Shown here piece after piece: positions 1 through 13,300 of a DNA stretch of 63,204 nucleotides. Both the position numbers and the translations under genes were made by a program. Position 1 is the stretch's first letter, and each line of letters opens with the position of its first letter. Location of the stretch: positions 1-63,204 of the IMG/VR virus record IMGVR_UViG_3300030110_002592. One strand, written 5' to 3'. Source of the DNA: a virus. Under the pieces are notes generated by a model. It saw only the letters and a list, made by a program, of their open reading frames with translations. It was not told the DNA's origin and ran no database searches.

Positions 1-88
1 ATAAATGGATTATGAAACTTTCCGAGAGAGACATACAGAGGCTTAATCACATTAACAATACCATGGATGGCCTTTACGAATCTCTAAC
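1..88. repeat. Left copy of the 88-bp terminal overlap
   Basis: Bases 1-88 match 63117-63204 with two substitutions, at 53 (T/A) and 62 (C/T). Both are third-codon changes in the small protein that starts at 12 (Ile and Thr kept). This is what the ends of a circular or circularly permuted genome give when assembled from a mixed population. A true terminal repeat is possible but would not be expected to differ between copies. The last gene of the window (62613-63131) runs into the first one across this junction. Confidence 0.9.
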
Positions 89-200
89 TTTAATATACGA
101 AGCATTAACTGATGAAAAGTACGAAGATGTTAATGTTGAAGTAAATAATGCCATAAATAAATTAAAAGAAATATCTAACAGCTTAGAAGAAGAGTTATGA
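12..200 (+). CDS. Small helical protein of unknown function (62 aa)
   Basis: I do not recognise this 62-residue acidic protein. It looks fully helical, with LNHINNTMDGLYESL near the N terminus and KLKEISNSLEEEL at the C terminus. Its ATG overlaps the stop of the DnaA-like gene as ATGA when the circle is closed (the copy at 63128). Its own stop overlaps the next start as ATGA at 197. That translational coupling places it in the replication operon, between a DnaA-like protein and a nuclease. The two synonymous differences between the terminal copies fall in this gene, which supports it being translated. Confidence 0.7.
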   Translation: MKLSERDIQRLNHINNTMDGLYESLTLIYEALTDEKYEDVNVEVNNAINKLKEISNSLEEEL

Positions 201-607
201 AAAAATTTGAATCTAATCAAGACATCACTGCAGAAAAAAAACTATTGCATGATTTTTGCACTTATTATAAATACGAAGGTACTAAGCTACCACAGTGGGA
301 AATAGATTACCTCGTCCACAGGCAAGGCAAAGCCATTGGCTTTGTAGAAATAAAAAACTACACCTCTACTTTTGATAAATATGATCGCGGTATGCTGTCA
401 TTAATCAAGCTCAATAAAATGATATCATCACACAAATACTTACCTACATTATTATTGATGTCTTGGGCCTGTGGAACAAAAGGTTGGATTGGATTAGATG
501 ACATCAAGGGTGAGATAAAATGGGGTGGTCGCAAACCCCGTGATGGCTCGGCCAATGATATGGAATTTGTAATCTATTTTCCAAAAACCTCTGTTCTTTT
601 GTTTTGA
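197..607 (+). CDS. PD-(D/E)XK-type nuclease (136 aa)
   Basis: The segment WEIDYLVHRQGKAIGFVEIK (about residues 33-53) has the layout of a PD-(D/E)XK active site: an acidic strand with Asp, a turn, then a strand with E-x-K. The conserved lysine is followed by N-Y. The fold family includes Holliday-junction resolvases and small phage DNA-processing nucleases, so a role in recombination or DNA maturation is an inference. It starts inside the stop of the preceding 62-aa gene (ATGA) and ends the rightward replication operon. A short gap with a promoter follows. The exact subfamily cannot be decided by eye. Confidence 0.65.
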   Translation: MKKFESNQDITAEKKLLHDFCTYYKYEGTKLPQWEIDYLVHRQGKAIGFVEIKNYTSTFDKYDRGMLSLIKLNKMISSHKYLPTLLLMSWACGTKGWIGLDDIKGEIKWGGRKPRDGSANDMEFVIYFPKTSVLLF

Positions 608-621
608 CTTTTAACCTAGTG

Positions 622-653
622 TTTGGAATTAAATAAAAATTGTTATATCTTTA
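622..653 (+). promoter_or_regulatory. Bacteroidota-type promoter before the 696 gene
   Basis: TTTG at 622-625 is followed after 20 bp by TATCTTTA at 646-653. This is close to the Bacteroidota consensus of a -33 TTTG and a -7 TAnnTTTG. The only mismatch is the last base of the -7 element. The leader that follows ends in AAACAAACAACTATGG, with no Shine-Dalgarno sequence. Confidence 0.55.
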
Positions 654-695
654 TACAAGATTTAAACATTTATTAAACATAATAAACAAACAACT

Positions 696-992
696 ATGGT
701 AAATTATTTAAAAAACAAAAAGACAAAAATCACTAACATTTTGTACACATCACAAGACTTTGCTCATGAGGATTTTGAAATAGAATTGTGGATGTGGAAA
801 GATGGAGATTTAGATGACATGACTACCGCTCAATGGTACACGGGTGATTATATAGATTTAGACAGATTGAACAAGCAAATTAACAAACTTGTTCGTGAGT
901 ATAAATTGGATAGAATAGAACTTAGATACCCTGTGGCAGAGGATGATTGGGATCACTTCTTAATATGGCAAATAGCCGAGGTTTATTTATAA
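696..992 (+). CDS. Hypothetical acidic protein (98 aa)
   Basis: Not recognised. The protein is acidic and aromatic, with a WMWKDGDLDDMTTAQW segment near residue 32 and a DRLNKQINKLVREYKLDRIE helix-like stretch. It lacks signal peptides and membrane segments. It is preceded by its own promoter and an A-rich leader, and is followed after 32 bp by another small gene on the same strand. Position at the end of the rightward arm suggests an early accessory gene, possibly host-directed. Confidence 0.65.
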   Translation: MVNYLKNKKTKITNILYTSQDFAHEDFEIELWMWKDGDLDDMTTAQWYTGDYIDLDRLNKQINKLVREYKLDRIELRYPVAEDDWDHFLIWQIAEVYL

Positions 993-1024
993 AAGAGTAA
1001 AACAAACAATTAAAATATACAACT

Positions 1025-1315
1025 ATGATAACGAAAGACACAGGAATTAGAATTAAAAAGAAAGTTAGAAAATTTTCTGACATTGCAAACCACGAGGCTT
1101 GTATGTTTGTAGACACAAGGGATTGGGATCCTGAACACCCTTATGATGGTGCATCAATTATTATTGGTTTAGAAACTGATTGGATATGCTCTTATAATGA
1201 ATGTGGTACTATAAGTGCTTTGACTAAAAGAGCTGCAATTAGGTATTTTAACAATATATATTATGATGAGGGTTTTGAAGCAAGGAGAGAAGCATATCTA
1301 AAGAAAAATAGATAA
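1025..1315 (+). CDS. Hypothetical protein (96 aa)
   Basis: Not recognised. A basic N terminus (IRIKKKVRKF) is followed by an acidic, aromatic middle. The C-terminal half, TISALTKRAAIRYFNNIYYD, could include a small helical domain. The start has the same kind of A-rich leader (TATACAACTATG) as other rightward genes. It is the last rightward gene and converges with the giant late gene ending at 1350, so the 34-bp gap must hold the end of both transcripts. I see no strong hairpin there, only the palindrome ACAAGCTTGT at 1321-1330. Confidence 0.65.
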   Translation: MITKDTGIRIKKKVRKFSDIANHEACMFVDTRDWDPEHPYDGASIIIGLETDWICSYNECGTISALTKRAAIRYFNNIYYDEGFEARREAYLKKNR

Positions 1316-1349
1316 ACTCTACAAGCTTGTAAGTAAAGAGGACGGAAGA

Positions 1350-4300
1350 TTATTCTTTATCTTCCTCCTCTTCTTCCTCTCCTAACAATTCTTTATAAAC
1401 ATCATTGTAATTGTTATTGATGTTTTGTTTTGCATCGTTAAAGTCTTCCAAACCACTCCCCATATCTTTACTCATTCTTTCTTCCTCAGTTAGTGAAGCC
1501 TCATCTGCTGCTGCTTTTTTTATTTTGGTTGGTCTATAAGATGGACTAATACCTAAAGCCCCTAAAGCGTTGTTGTACTTGGTAGCTAAATCATCAACAC
1601 TAATAGCAGTTAATAAATCCAATAAAGGTCTTATGTTTTTTCCTGTAAATGCTCCTACAAGCACTGATAACAATCCTTTAGATGCTTCAAAGATTTGTCT
1701 TTGAGTGGCATCCTCCTTCATTATTTTCTTAACATTTTTTCCTGTCTCAAGAGCAATTCTTGTAATAGGATCTACTGCAGATGGCTTAACAGAAAATGGA
1801 CTTTTACCGTCAGCAACAGCGGCTCCAATTTTAACACCACCACCTATAACAGGAATTTGAGTTAATAAATTAAATCCATAAGTGGCTTTTGTTAATTCTT
1901 TCATTACATCTTCCACTTCTTCCTCATCGTCATTGCCTAATATCCTTGCCGCATTAGAAACAAAAACGAAAGCTAACTGAGCAAGGCCCAATGATATAGC
2001 TCCAACCCTAATGTCTTTTTTAGAAGGTAATTTTCTCAGATAAATATCTTTGGCTATATTAACCATACTCATAAACGCTATCTGTTGAGCTAAATAAATA
2101 GTACTGCCAAAGGTAGTAATGACTTTCATTAAACTATTTCTACTTAACTGTAGCTTGTTAAGGTCAGAGATAAGCTGTGTCTGCTGAGTGTTATTATACC
2201 TGTCAAACTTTTTAGCTGCCGCTGCCTTGTCCATGCCGCTATCAATATCTTTATTGTACGCTGCTTTGTATCCAAGCACACCTATTATATCTCCCAAGAA
2301 GGTATTGATATCATTTAATATTTGCAATACTCCTTGGCGAGTACTTTTTTGTCTGATCCCTCTGCCTGCTTCTCGTTTAAGTAAAGCCGCTCTCCTAGTT
2401 CTTTCTTTAAAGAAAGGAGATATTTCCTTGGCTTCTTGGATTTCTTTCTTAAAGTTGAAAGGGTTAAGGATATTAGCGAACCTAGCCAAAAACTCCACTA
2501 ACTCAAAACCACTTGACACAATACCCAAGTCTTTAGGTATTCGTTTGTCAACTTCGTAAGCTACTTTGCCGGAGTCAAGATTGGTTTCTTTCACTAGTTT
2601 TTTGTTCTGATTGCCAAAAGCAGCGAACCCAAATATAAATGAAGTGGACTGTTTAACTAATTGAATTAGCTTGGCCCCTAACACATAACCCACGAAGTTA
2701 GAGAATATCTTATTGATGTATTTATTAGAAACCTCTTGAGATTTATCTTCAGGGTTTATAATTATATTTAAAGATTGCCTTAGAGAAGGGCCATATCCTG
2801 TGGCTCTTAAAAAGTTAGCCATGTTGGGATCAGTAAAGAATGCATTCAAATCTTGAACGTCTTCAGCCATATTAACAAAGCTTTCCATGCTCTCAAAATG
2901 GTTTTCTAACGTATCGAAAAACCCTACATCCAATAGTACCGGGCTTTTTAAATCATTCCTTTTCTTTAACGCATCTTGCCATTGAGAACTAAATTTGCCA
3001 AAGAAGTTACTCTCAAAATTTAAAGGGTTTTCTTGACTGAATACATTGTCTGACATTGTAGGAAAGTAGTTTTGTATTCTCTCCAAGTTAACATTGTTTA
3101 CTTTTTTATAAACCTTATTAACTCTCATGTAGTATGGAGTCGTTAAATAATTAACTACCTCTTCAATAAAGTTAATGACGTCCGGCTCCAATTTATCTTT
3201 TATAAACTCAATAGTTTCCTGAGTAACAGGAGGTCTATTAGCCATCATCATTTTTTCTCTCTGCTCTTCATTCAAAGATAAAGCGTATATCCTCATAAGG
3301 TTAGATCCACTAAACTTTTTAGTTTCTCCGTTACCCATAGGAACATCATAAATTTTCTTTATTCTTTCTAATTCCTGTACTAACTCTAAGGGGTTTCTGT
3401 CTTGAAGAGCTAAACGTTGTACGCCTTTAACAAAAAGGTTAGGGTCTTTTAAGTTTATCAAGTCATCAGCCATTAACCCTATAGTCTGCAACTGTAATTG
3501 TTTACCACGCAATGCTCTCCTTTGCATATCAACACTTCTATCGTAAAGGTTTTCAGTAAAGAATTGGCCTCTATCTTTATTGTCTAAGCTGTTAGTAATA
3601 GACAATGTTGAGTCTAACCACCCACCCATAAACATAAAGTCATGGAAGAAAAGAATAGGTTGGTCTTTTATTTTCTTAACCATTTCTTTTGTTGCTCTAA
3701 ACACACCACCATCTTCCAATGCTCTTTGGATGTTAGGCCATCTGCGGTTTAAGTTTTCTGTTTGAGCAACTGCAGGAGATTTTTTTCTTATTACAAAATT
3801 GGCTTGGTCATCAAGTCTTACTATAAACTCTCTGCCATCAACTTCTACAGTAACTCCTTTGTTCTCATCAAAGTCATCAGGAATTGCCTCTAAAATTCTA
3901 GCCATAAATTCTTTACTCTCAAGAATAGTTAGTGGTTTTTCCTCGTATATTATATTGCCGTCTTTGTCTTTGGCAAATACCTCAGGGTATGTTTTAAATA
4001 AATGTGCCTCGTTTTTTCTTTGTATTTCTTGGTTCAGCATTTGACGAGCCAACATATTTGCTAACACATCTGCTCTATACGTTTGTCTTTTATTATCAAT
4101 AAATGCTAAAAGATTAATCAATGTATCTTGATCAAACGTAGCCATATTATAAAACTTATCAAAAGCTGCTAATCCAAACACTAAGTTTTCCTCATCAGGA
4201 GTAAGCACTGCGGGGATTTCTTGATTGAATTTATCAAAAGCTTTCTGAGCTTTGTCATTTAACTTATCAAAGTTTATAATTTTTGTTGATACATCTTTAC

Positions 4301-7300
4301 CGTTTTCGTCTTTTATTATAACTTCTTCAACAACATAATACCTCTTAGCTATTTCTGCTGTTTTGTTAGCTCGTGCTACAGGGTCTTTAATTCTTTGTGC
4401 TTGAATTATTTCGTTAGAAGCACCAAAAAACTTCTGACCTTCAGGACTAAGCTGTAACTTTCCTTTCAAGACTTTAGCTTTGCTTATTCTACCAAACTTA
4501 GCAAGGTTGTTTACTCTCTTGGCAATAGAGTTAATGGTTTTTACTCTACGCTCTTCAAGAACTCTATCTATAATTTCAATCGCTTTATTTAATCTTGCTT
4601 TATAATTGGTTTCATTTATATTTTCAGCAAGCTTCAACACCTTCTGTAAGTCTCCCTTTCTGTAAGCTTCCTTAGGGAAGTTGTTGTAGATAAAAGACTT
4701 CAATTGAGATATGCTATCTTTAGCTTGCTTCAAAGAAGCTTTACCTCTACGCAATCCTTTATTTACACTGTGGATTTGTTGATTTATACTTGTGCCACTT
4801 TTACTATTAAAGGCTTTGTCTAACTGTACTTGCAAAGCTTCCTGAACATCTAGAGATATAAACTCATATAAAGGGTCATCCTTTAAAAATATTTGCGCCG
4901 AAGTTCTTACGATTGACATTTTAGATTTATCATCAGCAGATAAAGAGTCTAATCTTTGTCCAATCCTAGTTAGCATTTTAATCCCTTCTTTCATACCTCC
5001 CGGTACGTTGCCAAATATTTCAGGTACAGTATCAAACTTAGCATTGAACTGTGACAGCACATCACTATCCACCTGCATCATCTCTTTTATGTCAGCAGCT
5101 TTCAAAGAAGAATATTCACTTTTTAAATATTCTTTTATCTCATTATTTGTGTAGCCCATTTGTCTACCTTGCTCCACCATTTGCTGTGGAACACCTTGCA
5201 GCTTCATGCGAGCAAGAGGCGCTCTCTTTGGAGCTTTTATATCTTGCTTGCCGAACACCTGACCCGACAACATATCTGTTAACACAGCGCCTACAAATTG
5301 GTCTAAACTTAGGTTTTGAACTTCGCTTACAGGAATGCCCATCAAAGACCCATAAGTATTTTTAAAATACTCATACATAGACTTTAACCACGACATAAAT
5401 CTTTGCTTGAGGCTTTGATTAGCAATGCCTTCTCCCTTGTCACCAATTAATGTAGCAAGGGTTTCAATAGCCGCCGCCTTTTCAGCCTCGGCTTTAGTAG
5501 CGTATATTCCTTCAAACTCTTTTAAATTCTTTTCGTATAGCGGATGTTCTGTTGCAAGTTCTAAACCTACCGCAAGCTTTTGCTTACCTTCTTCTGTAGT
5601 CTCTAACAAATCTAAAGCTACGTGGCCATACTCATGTATTTGAGTATTGAAAAGAGACGAGAGGCTATTGTGAGCAGCAGGGTTTATATATATGGTGTTC
5701 TCATCTATAGATATACCATACAACACTTGACCGTCTTTTTGTCTTTTTCTTATATCGGGTCTTTCCATTACCGCATCGAAAGCTTCCTGTGTCATATTAA
5801 AATCTACATTAGGAAATGCCTGTTGTAATTTCTCATTAAGTTTGTTAGCTTGGTCTATAGCAGTTTCTGCTTTTGTAGTTCCTGTTTTTTTAATCTCAGG
5901 GTTTTTTATAACATACTGCTCGTGAATAAAGTTTCCTTTAAATGTTTTAGCTTCTCTCGTTATAAGCTTTACAACATCAGCATCTGATGCCATAATTTGT
6001 TTTTCTTCTTCAAGGCTGTACTTAGGAAGGCTTTTGTCTTTTTGATCTACCTTCACAACTTCTACCGTAGTTCCTTTTGGTAGAGTAAATTCTATAATCT
6101 CTCCACCCCTTGCATACTCCTCTGCAATTTGTGGTTCTAATGTAACAAATGGATCGGTAATATTAGGGTGTCTAGTTATCTTTTTACCTTCAGGAGATAT
6201 TTTACCCACAGACCCTTTAAGCATTTTTGTTTCTTGGTTTAATGTTGTTTTACCTTCCTGCAAACCACGAATTTGACTTTCATCTTTGTTGACAGGAGCA
6301 TAGTCTGCTTCTGATTTAAACAAAGGAACTTTACTCTTTAATCTTTCTTTCATCTGAGGAGTAAACTCTATAGTAGGTAAAGACCTGTCAGCCGGGCCTC
6401 CAAACTCTAAATCTAAACGAATGTTTTCAAGGTTAAAGTCTTCTTTTGTAAGTTTTGCAGATTTGTCAAACCTTTTAGCTTCAATCAACATTTGTTTGGG
6501 AAAAATGTTATCATACTTGCTGTGGTCTTTTAATGACACCGATTGTTGGGCCATTGCTCCTGACCCCATGGATACTTTGTCAAACCCCATGTCTGCGGCC
6601 ATCTTAAACATTCGTCTCAATGTAAGTCCTAACCAAGCATCTTTTTTCATGTATGGCATATCCTCAACTTCAGCACCATATTCTATTTTAGCTCTATCCC
6701 AATCTGATTGAAGTTCATCAATAACTAAAACCTTTTCTCTTTTTTTATTAATTCTTGTTGTAAATCGTGCATGAGCTAAAACATTATTGTGACTCCAATG
6801 ATTACCTAAATCTTTTGCCGGATAATTATAATCTTTGTTAGCAGTAGGAGGTAAAATAAGAAGCACTTCTTTATAATCTTGATAACCATCTACAGTCCAA
6901 TATTTATATACAGTTTTGCCTTTGGTTAAATCATCATAAGATTGTTGCGCTTTATCTGTAGCCGCCGTTAATCCTGAAGCTACACCTAAACTGAAGGTTA
7001 CACCACGATTATCAGTCAGATAAACTCTGTAAGGATATTGAGATATTGTATAGTCAAAATCAGCTTTAGATGCGCTTATTGTTCGAGTTCCATCTTCTCT
7101 AAGAAAAATTTTTTCTCTAAGTAAATTAACATTTTCATCGAATGAAGCTTTATACCCTTCAAAATCCATAAAAGCATCCATCACTGTATAAGTTCCATCA
7201 GGAGTTTTTGCTTGCTTGATGGTATTAAAAACCCAATCCTTTTCATTTAACATTGCCTCTACTGTCATTACTCTTTCGGCATACTCTGATGCTGTAAATA

Positions 7301-10300
7301 AATGAGCTTCTAAAGGCACATCTTTCATGAACTTGCCTGTTTCCCTAGATTGTTTTTTAGATAACCTTTTATCGCTTGTAATTGCTTTTAATAAATTTTT
7401 TAAAATTCCTTTTGAAGTTACTTGAAACCCTAACATAGTAGCCGAGCCTTTCTCACCCAATCCTACAATTTGTTTAATAGGATCACCTCCCGCAAACTTT
7501 GAATCATAAAACTTAGTAGATTTAAAAAAGTAATTGTTTTTGCCGATGTGTTCCTTTCTTACTTTATCAAGTCTTTTTCTTATTTCTTTAATTTCTTTTT
7601 TGTCGGTTTCAAACTCATAGAAGTCAGTGTCCTTATTCACATTGGGGTCAGTAAAAAAGTCAGCTATAACATAAGACCTAAGTTGAGCCTGCTTATAAAA
7701 CAACTCATTTATGGATTGAGATAACTCCAAAGTACTAATATCTCCTCGGCGATATTTCTCTATATTTTCTTTTAAAAGCTGTGCAGATGACAATACATCT
7801 GTATCAGATTTTGTTATTACTGAATAAAAGAACTTAAATTCTCTTGCTCTTCTTTGAGCAAGGCCAACATTATTAGAAAGTTTAAAATCTTTAGAGCCAC
7901 TTTCGTACATCTCTTTAAATTCTTTTACAAGAGCATTATACATCTGTCTTATTTCTTCACTAGAATTAAAATAATTTCCCTCAGAAGTATCATCAAGTAA
8001 AGTTTGTAAAGATTTTTCTAGAGCATCTAAAGAATTATCTAAAGGTTCAGTGTATTGTTTTAATAAGGAATTGACGTTTTCTACTTGCTCTTCAAACTTG
8101 CTTTTTGCAATCTCTTGTGATGTTTTGTCTTTCTCTAAAAAATCATATGACTCATTATAAATCGCAGAGCTTGTAGGTAATGGTTTAAATTTTAACTTAA
8201 TATCTTGCGTGGCATCTTTGATTATTTCCTGTATAACTAAAGAATTATCACGTATATATTCTTCTACTACAGCTTTAGGTATAGATTTCTTCTTGCTATT
8301 TTCAATATATGTATTTAAAAAATCCAACAAACCTATCTCATCTATTTCTCTTTGTGTCCCCTTTCCTCCTTTTTCTGCAATCTGTTTAACCCATGCTTGA
8401 GGAGTCATAGGGTTATCAGGTAGTTGTTCAAGTCCACTTAGTGCATTAGATGCTACAGGAGAATCTGCTAATACACCTTCTCTAAAATAAATGGGCCTAC
8501 CATTTATATCTTTGGCTTCAAAAGCATCCGCTTCTAAAGAAGTAGCATAGCTATCTTTATTTACTTTGGCATATACTAAACCACCTATTTGTATTACCTC
8601 GTCTGCTGAAAGCAAAGGCCTGCCGTTGGCGCGATCATAGAAGTATGAAAATCTCTGAGGATTAAAACCTACCTGCACCCAATCAGGATTGTTAACAATA
8701 GTTTGAACCAAGCCTTTAGCTGTTTCTGCTTTTTGTGTGGGAGACCCACCTAAACTAACCCAAGTGCCTAGCATTTTTGCAAAAGGAGACTTGGATTGCT
8801 TTTTCCTAGCAACAGCCAATGCTTTTTTAGGATTCGAGCTGAACTTAACATCTTTTATATACGCTACATTTGTATAGGAAGTAGGCGCTCCGTCTCCCTC
8901 ATGCACAGTAACCACCCATACATTGTGGTTCGTGTAAGCAGGTATATCCAATCTTAATCCTACAAAGTCTCCATCTTTTGTTTCAGCAAATATTTTAGGA
9001 ATTTTATTTTTAGATAAAGCAAACTCTATCTCTTCTCTTGTAGCCGGCTCGTAGTATTTATCTATTGTAGAAATTGGTCTTTCTCTTTTTTGAATTTCAA
9101 TAAACTCATCATAAGTAATATTGCCTTGATAATACTGCTCTGCCGCTGCTGCCAACACAGGAGATTGGTCTTGTAAAACATTTTCCCCTACTTTGGATTT
9201 AACCCACTGAATAGGCATTTGAATATTAGAATTAGACTCAGGAGAATAAGGTTGTTGAGTAGGGTTGGTAAACTGAGCATCAAATCCTATTTGGTCAGGA
9301 GTCATGTCATCTTTAGACTTCTGCCTAAACATTGGTTTTCTTTTAGGCTCTGCTTTTTCTTTAGCCTGTAATATCTCGTCTAATGTAATATCCAAAAATG
9401 ACCTCGGCCCTGCAAGCTGAAGACCTGATCCTTCTACACTAAACTCTACTCCATCTATTATAAAATTAAAATTAGTTCCATCATAAGCAGGTTTGTTACC
9501 TTTTCCACCACCCATACTTACATTTAACCCCAACTCGACAGTTAAAAAATCCATCATGTCTATAACAGCTTCTTTTAGTGTTCGGTTTTGAGGACTGTTT
9601 ATTTCTTCTTTAAACTTTAGTTTTATTTCTTTTGTTACTTGTTTAGGTTTTGTGCTTTTGGGTTCTGCTTTCTTAGGTTCCGCTTTAGCTACAGGTTTCT
9701 TAGGTTCTGCTTTCTTATCAGCTTTAGGTTTCTTAGTAGGCTCTCCTGTTGCTTCTTTTTCTTTTTCAAACTCTTCTATCACCTCATCAATAATAGATGT
9801 TTCTATAGACCCAATCTCTGCCATTTGCTCTTCTATAGCAAGGTCAATAGCAATCTCTTCATCCATTATAGTAATAGTAGTGGCGGCTTCACCTGCTTGA
9901 ACTTGTTCATTAGTTTGAGGTACACGTAGTTTAGCTCCAACCACTTTGCCTTCCTTGCCAAATTTCTTTTGAGCTGCTTTTGTTTTAGTTTTTGCAGTAG
10001 CTTGTTTAGTGCCTTCGAAAGCTGCTAGTTCTTCTTGTAACTCTGCCTCTAATCTTTGCTCTGCTTCTTTACCCAACCTATCAATTGCAGCTTTTGTTTT
10101 GTTTTGCTCTTCTCTGATACGAGTTTTTAATTCTGACTTAGATATAGGTTGAGCTTGTTCTTTGCTCGCTAAAACACTCAATGTTTTTTTCTTATCTCTA
10201 AGCTTGGCTACTTCTCTGTTTTTTATCTTAGCCTTCTCAACTTTTAAGTCTTTTGCTTTCTTGGCTTCAAGCTGCTTTTTTTTCTTTGCTATAGCAGCTT

Positions 10301-13300
10301 TAGTTTTGGACTCAATATTTTGTTGCTGAGATTCTACTTCAGTTAAAGTTTCTACAAGCTCTAGTTCGCTAAGATTTTTTACTCCTAATGGTGTAGATGT
10401 AGTGCGTTGGTCACCTTTAAAATCTTGTAATACCAACTCCCCATCTACTTCTTCTATAACCGTTACTTGATTGGAAGGTTTTCCTTCAACTTGGACTTGT
10501 CTGTTGAAGAGTCTACCTTTAGGGGTCTTTTTGGTTTTTCTTTCGACAATCGTTGTCTTACGCGTTGGAGCAACTCTAGTTGTTCCTGTTTTGGATACTT
10601 TGCGAGTTTCAGTTTGTGTAAGGTTTTCATAAGCTTCTAGTTCTGTGATTTGTTCTTCAACCAAATCTGTTAATATATCTTTTTCTTCTTGCGAAAGTTT
10701 TTCGTCTTGTTCAATTTCAGAAAGAGTTTCGTATCCCTCATTTATCGCCGCTTCCATTTCTACATCGTTAACACTTTCTTGTGCTTTGACTTTGTTTGAA
10801 GCAATTGTAAACTTACTGTCAGGTTTAGAATATCTATTGATAGCAGTAGACTCAGGGAACTGTTGTTCGTAAAGTTTCTTAAACTCCCCTTCTATATATG
10901 TTTTAAGTTCTTCATTTATCTCCTTCTCCCTAGACTGAACTTCGCCCTCTTGACCCTCATCTTGTTGGTCTTGGAGGTCTTGCGCTTGGGCAGCTCCTCG
11001 TACTTGACCGGGTACTCCTCCTGCCATTTGCGAAACAACTCCGGGTTGTTCTTGGCTAGGTGCTTCCATTGTGCTTGACTTTTGATCGGCATCTATATTT
11101 AATTTATTATTGAACAATTGATTTACTTCGTCCGAAACTACTGACCCTGAAAAATCAGACTTTATTAAAGTAGCTATCGAAGAAGCCTCTATGAAATCTT
11201 TAAATTCTTGCTCCGTAACTATTTTGCCATCGATGACATAATTAGTATCCAAAGGCTGTGTATCTATATCTACAGAAACATCTGCAGGAGCCATGTCTCC
11301 TGTAGTTACTATAGCAGCTATTTCTTTATTTATTTGAGCAATCTTAGCAGAATAAACGTTTTTATCCATATTGCTTAACTGCTCTCTAGCAGACACCAAA
11401 TTAAAAAGCCTTTTCTTTACATCTGTATTTTTAGGGTCTAAGTTTTTAGCTTCTTTATAATAAGAGTCTACAGTTTTTTTAACACCTATATTGTGTTGTA
11501 TTCTTTGGTTTTGCTCGCTGCTTATTTGACCGTCTTTTTCCATATTGCTAGACCAATTAGTTAGGTCTTCTAGACTATGGGTGTCAGTCATCATATTGTC
11601 TAAGTACTGCAGGTTGTCTGCAAGTTTTTGTTTTTCTTTTTTAGCAGATTTAAAAAAGTAACTATTAGCTAGTTGACTTCCCATTCTTTGTTTTAACCCT
11701 ACAACCCCCTCAAGCAACACTTCTTTACCCTCAAATTTCTGTCCCGATAAACCCATAGCTAATGCTTCTCCACCGGACTCTGCACCTGCGCCAAACACTA
11801 ATTGGTTTTTTACAAATGTATTTACTTTATCAGTAGCAGTTCTATTTATTACTTTACCTCCTCTAAAAAATTGCCCTGTTAAAGACGAAGCAAGCATATC
11901 TACTGCCGCAATAGCTGCCCCTCTTCTATATCCTCGCGCAGCACCTGCTTCCCAAACATCTAAATTCTGCAACATTTCTTGAGCTTGTTGGGGATCTAGT
12001 GGATCATAACCAAATTCCCTACCTACTTCAAGTATGGAGTTCCCTAGTTCAAGGGCGCCAAAGGATAATGCTACACCTGTATTCCCTCCATACACTAAAC
12101 CTGTTATAGTAGCAGGAACAGCACCTGCACCTAATGTAAAAGCGCCGCCTAAACTAGCGCCTGTTAAACCTCCGAGTCCTATTGTATAAGGAATAATATC
12201 ATTACCTACCGGTAATAGTTGAGCAAAAGTACTTGCTAATAAAGCCGGCAACAATTCTATAGGGTCACTAGCAAGAGCAGCAACAGTTTCTGACACGTTC
12301 GTAGCTTGGCCAAGTCTAAACATAGCTTCTCCCGTTCCAATCTCTTCAGCTCTTTTAAGAAATTTATTTAATTTAATTGCTGCTTTTTTTAAATCTTGTT
12401 TTTCTGCACCCTCAAATTTAAACTCTCCTAATAAAGGATCGCTAGGCATAGCAAGTTTAACCAAGCTAGTTATAGCATGGCCATTATTATAAGATTTTTC
12501 TATCTCATCAAAAAGCGTGGTAAACTGACTGTTAAATTCTTCTACCATGCCTTTTTGAAATTGCATATCTAAATAAGTATCAGCTTCTAAATATGCATCT
12601 GCTGCAACTTGAGAATTTTTTTTTGCCGCCTCTGCAGCTTTGTATAAATTAAAAAACCTCTCTTTTTCGTAAGGCGTAAACTCGCTAATCATTTCAGGAG
12701 TTACTTGGTTGTATTGAACACCAAACAAACCTAAACTTTCTTTGTTTATAATTTCTGCTTGGTTTTTTAAATTTGCATTTGCGGTAGCTGCAATATTTCT
12801 TTGGTCTTTTATTTTAGCCGCCGCTAACATATCAAACTCTTTATATGCATCTTCTAACTCAGTGTCAAAAAAGTTAATACCTAAAACTTCTCTAGACTTA
12901 TCAAAGTCAGCCTCTAAATCTTCTTTTACTTTGTCTAAGTCCGGTCTTGGTACATATATGGTTTCGCCATCCTGTTCTTTTTTTATGAATAACTCAGGGT
13001 GTTTAAGGTAATCTTTCTCACCATACTTTAAAATACTTTGACCTAAGTCTACCCTTTCTATTTTTTCAATAAGCTTTAGCTTGTCATCTATATCGTTTTG
13101 ATATTGTTGAGCTGAAAGAATAGCATTTCCATTTAACCCACGCCTATCCATAACTTCAACAAAATCTTTTTCTGCTTGTGTTGCTGCTTCGTCTAAAGGT
13201 TGGTATTCAGGCCCAAAAGCATTATCATTAATAAAAGACTTTAGTTTTCTTAACTCTTCTATACTGCCACTTTTAGTAATAGGTTGAAGGTCAATATTAA

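Noticed and set aside
1316-1349. Possible bidirectional terminator between the convergent genes
   Set aside because: Only the short palindrome ACAAGCTTGT is present, with no GC-rich stem or T-run.
9639-9929. Phe/Arg-rich and Leu/Ser-rich rightward frames opposite the giant gene
   Set aside because: They are the antisense of the Lys-Pro-rich linker of the giant protein and overlap each other. No leader or promoter.
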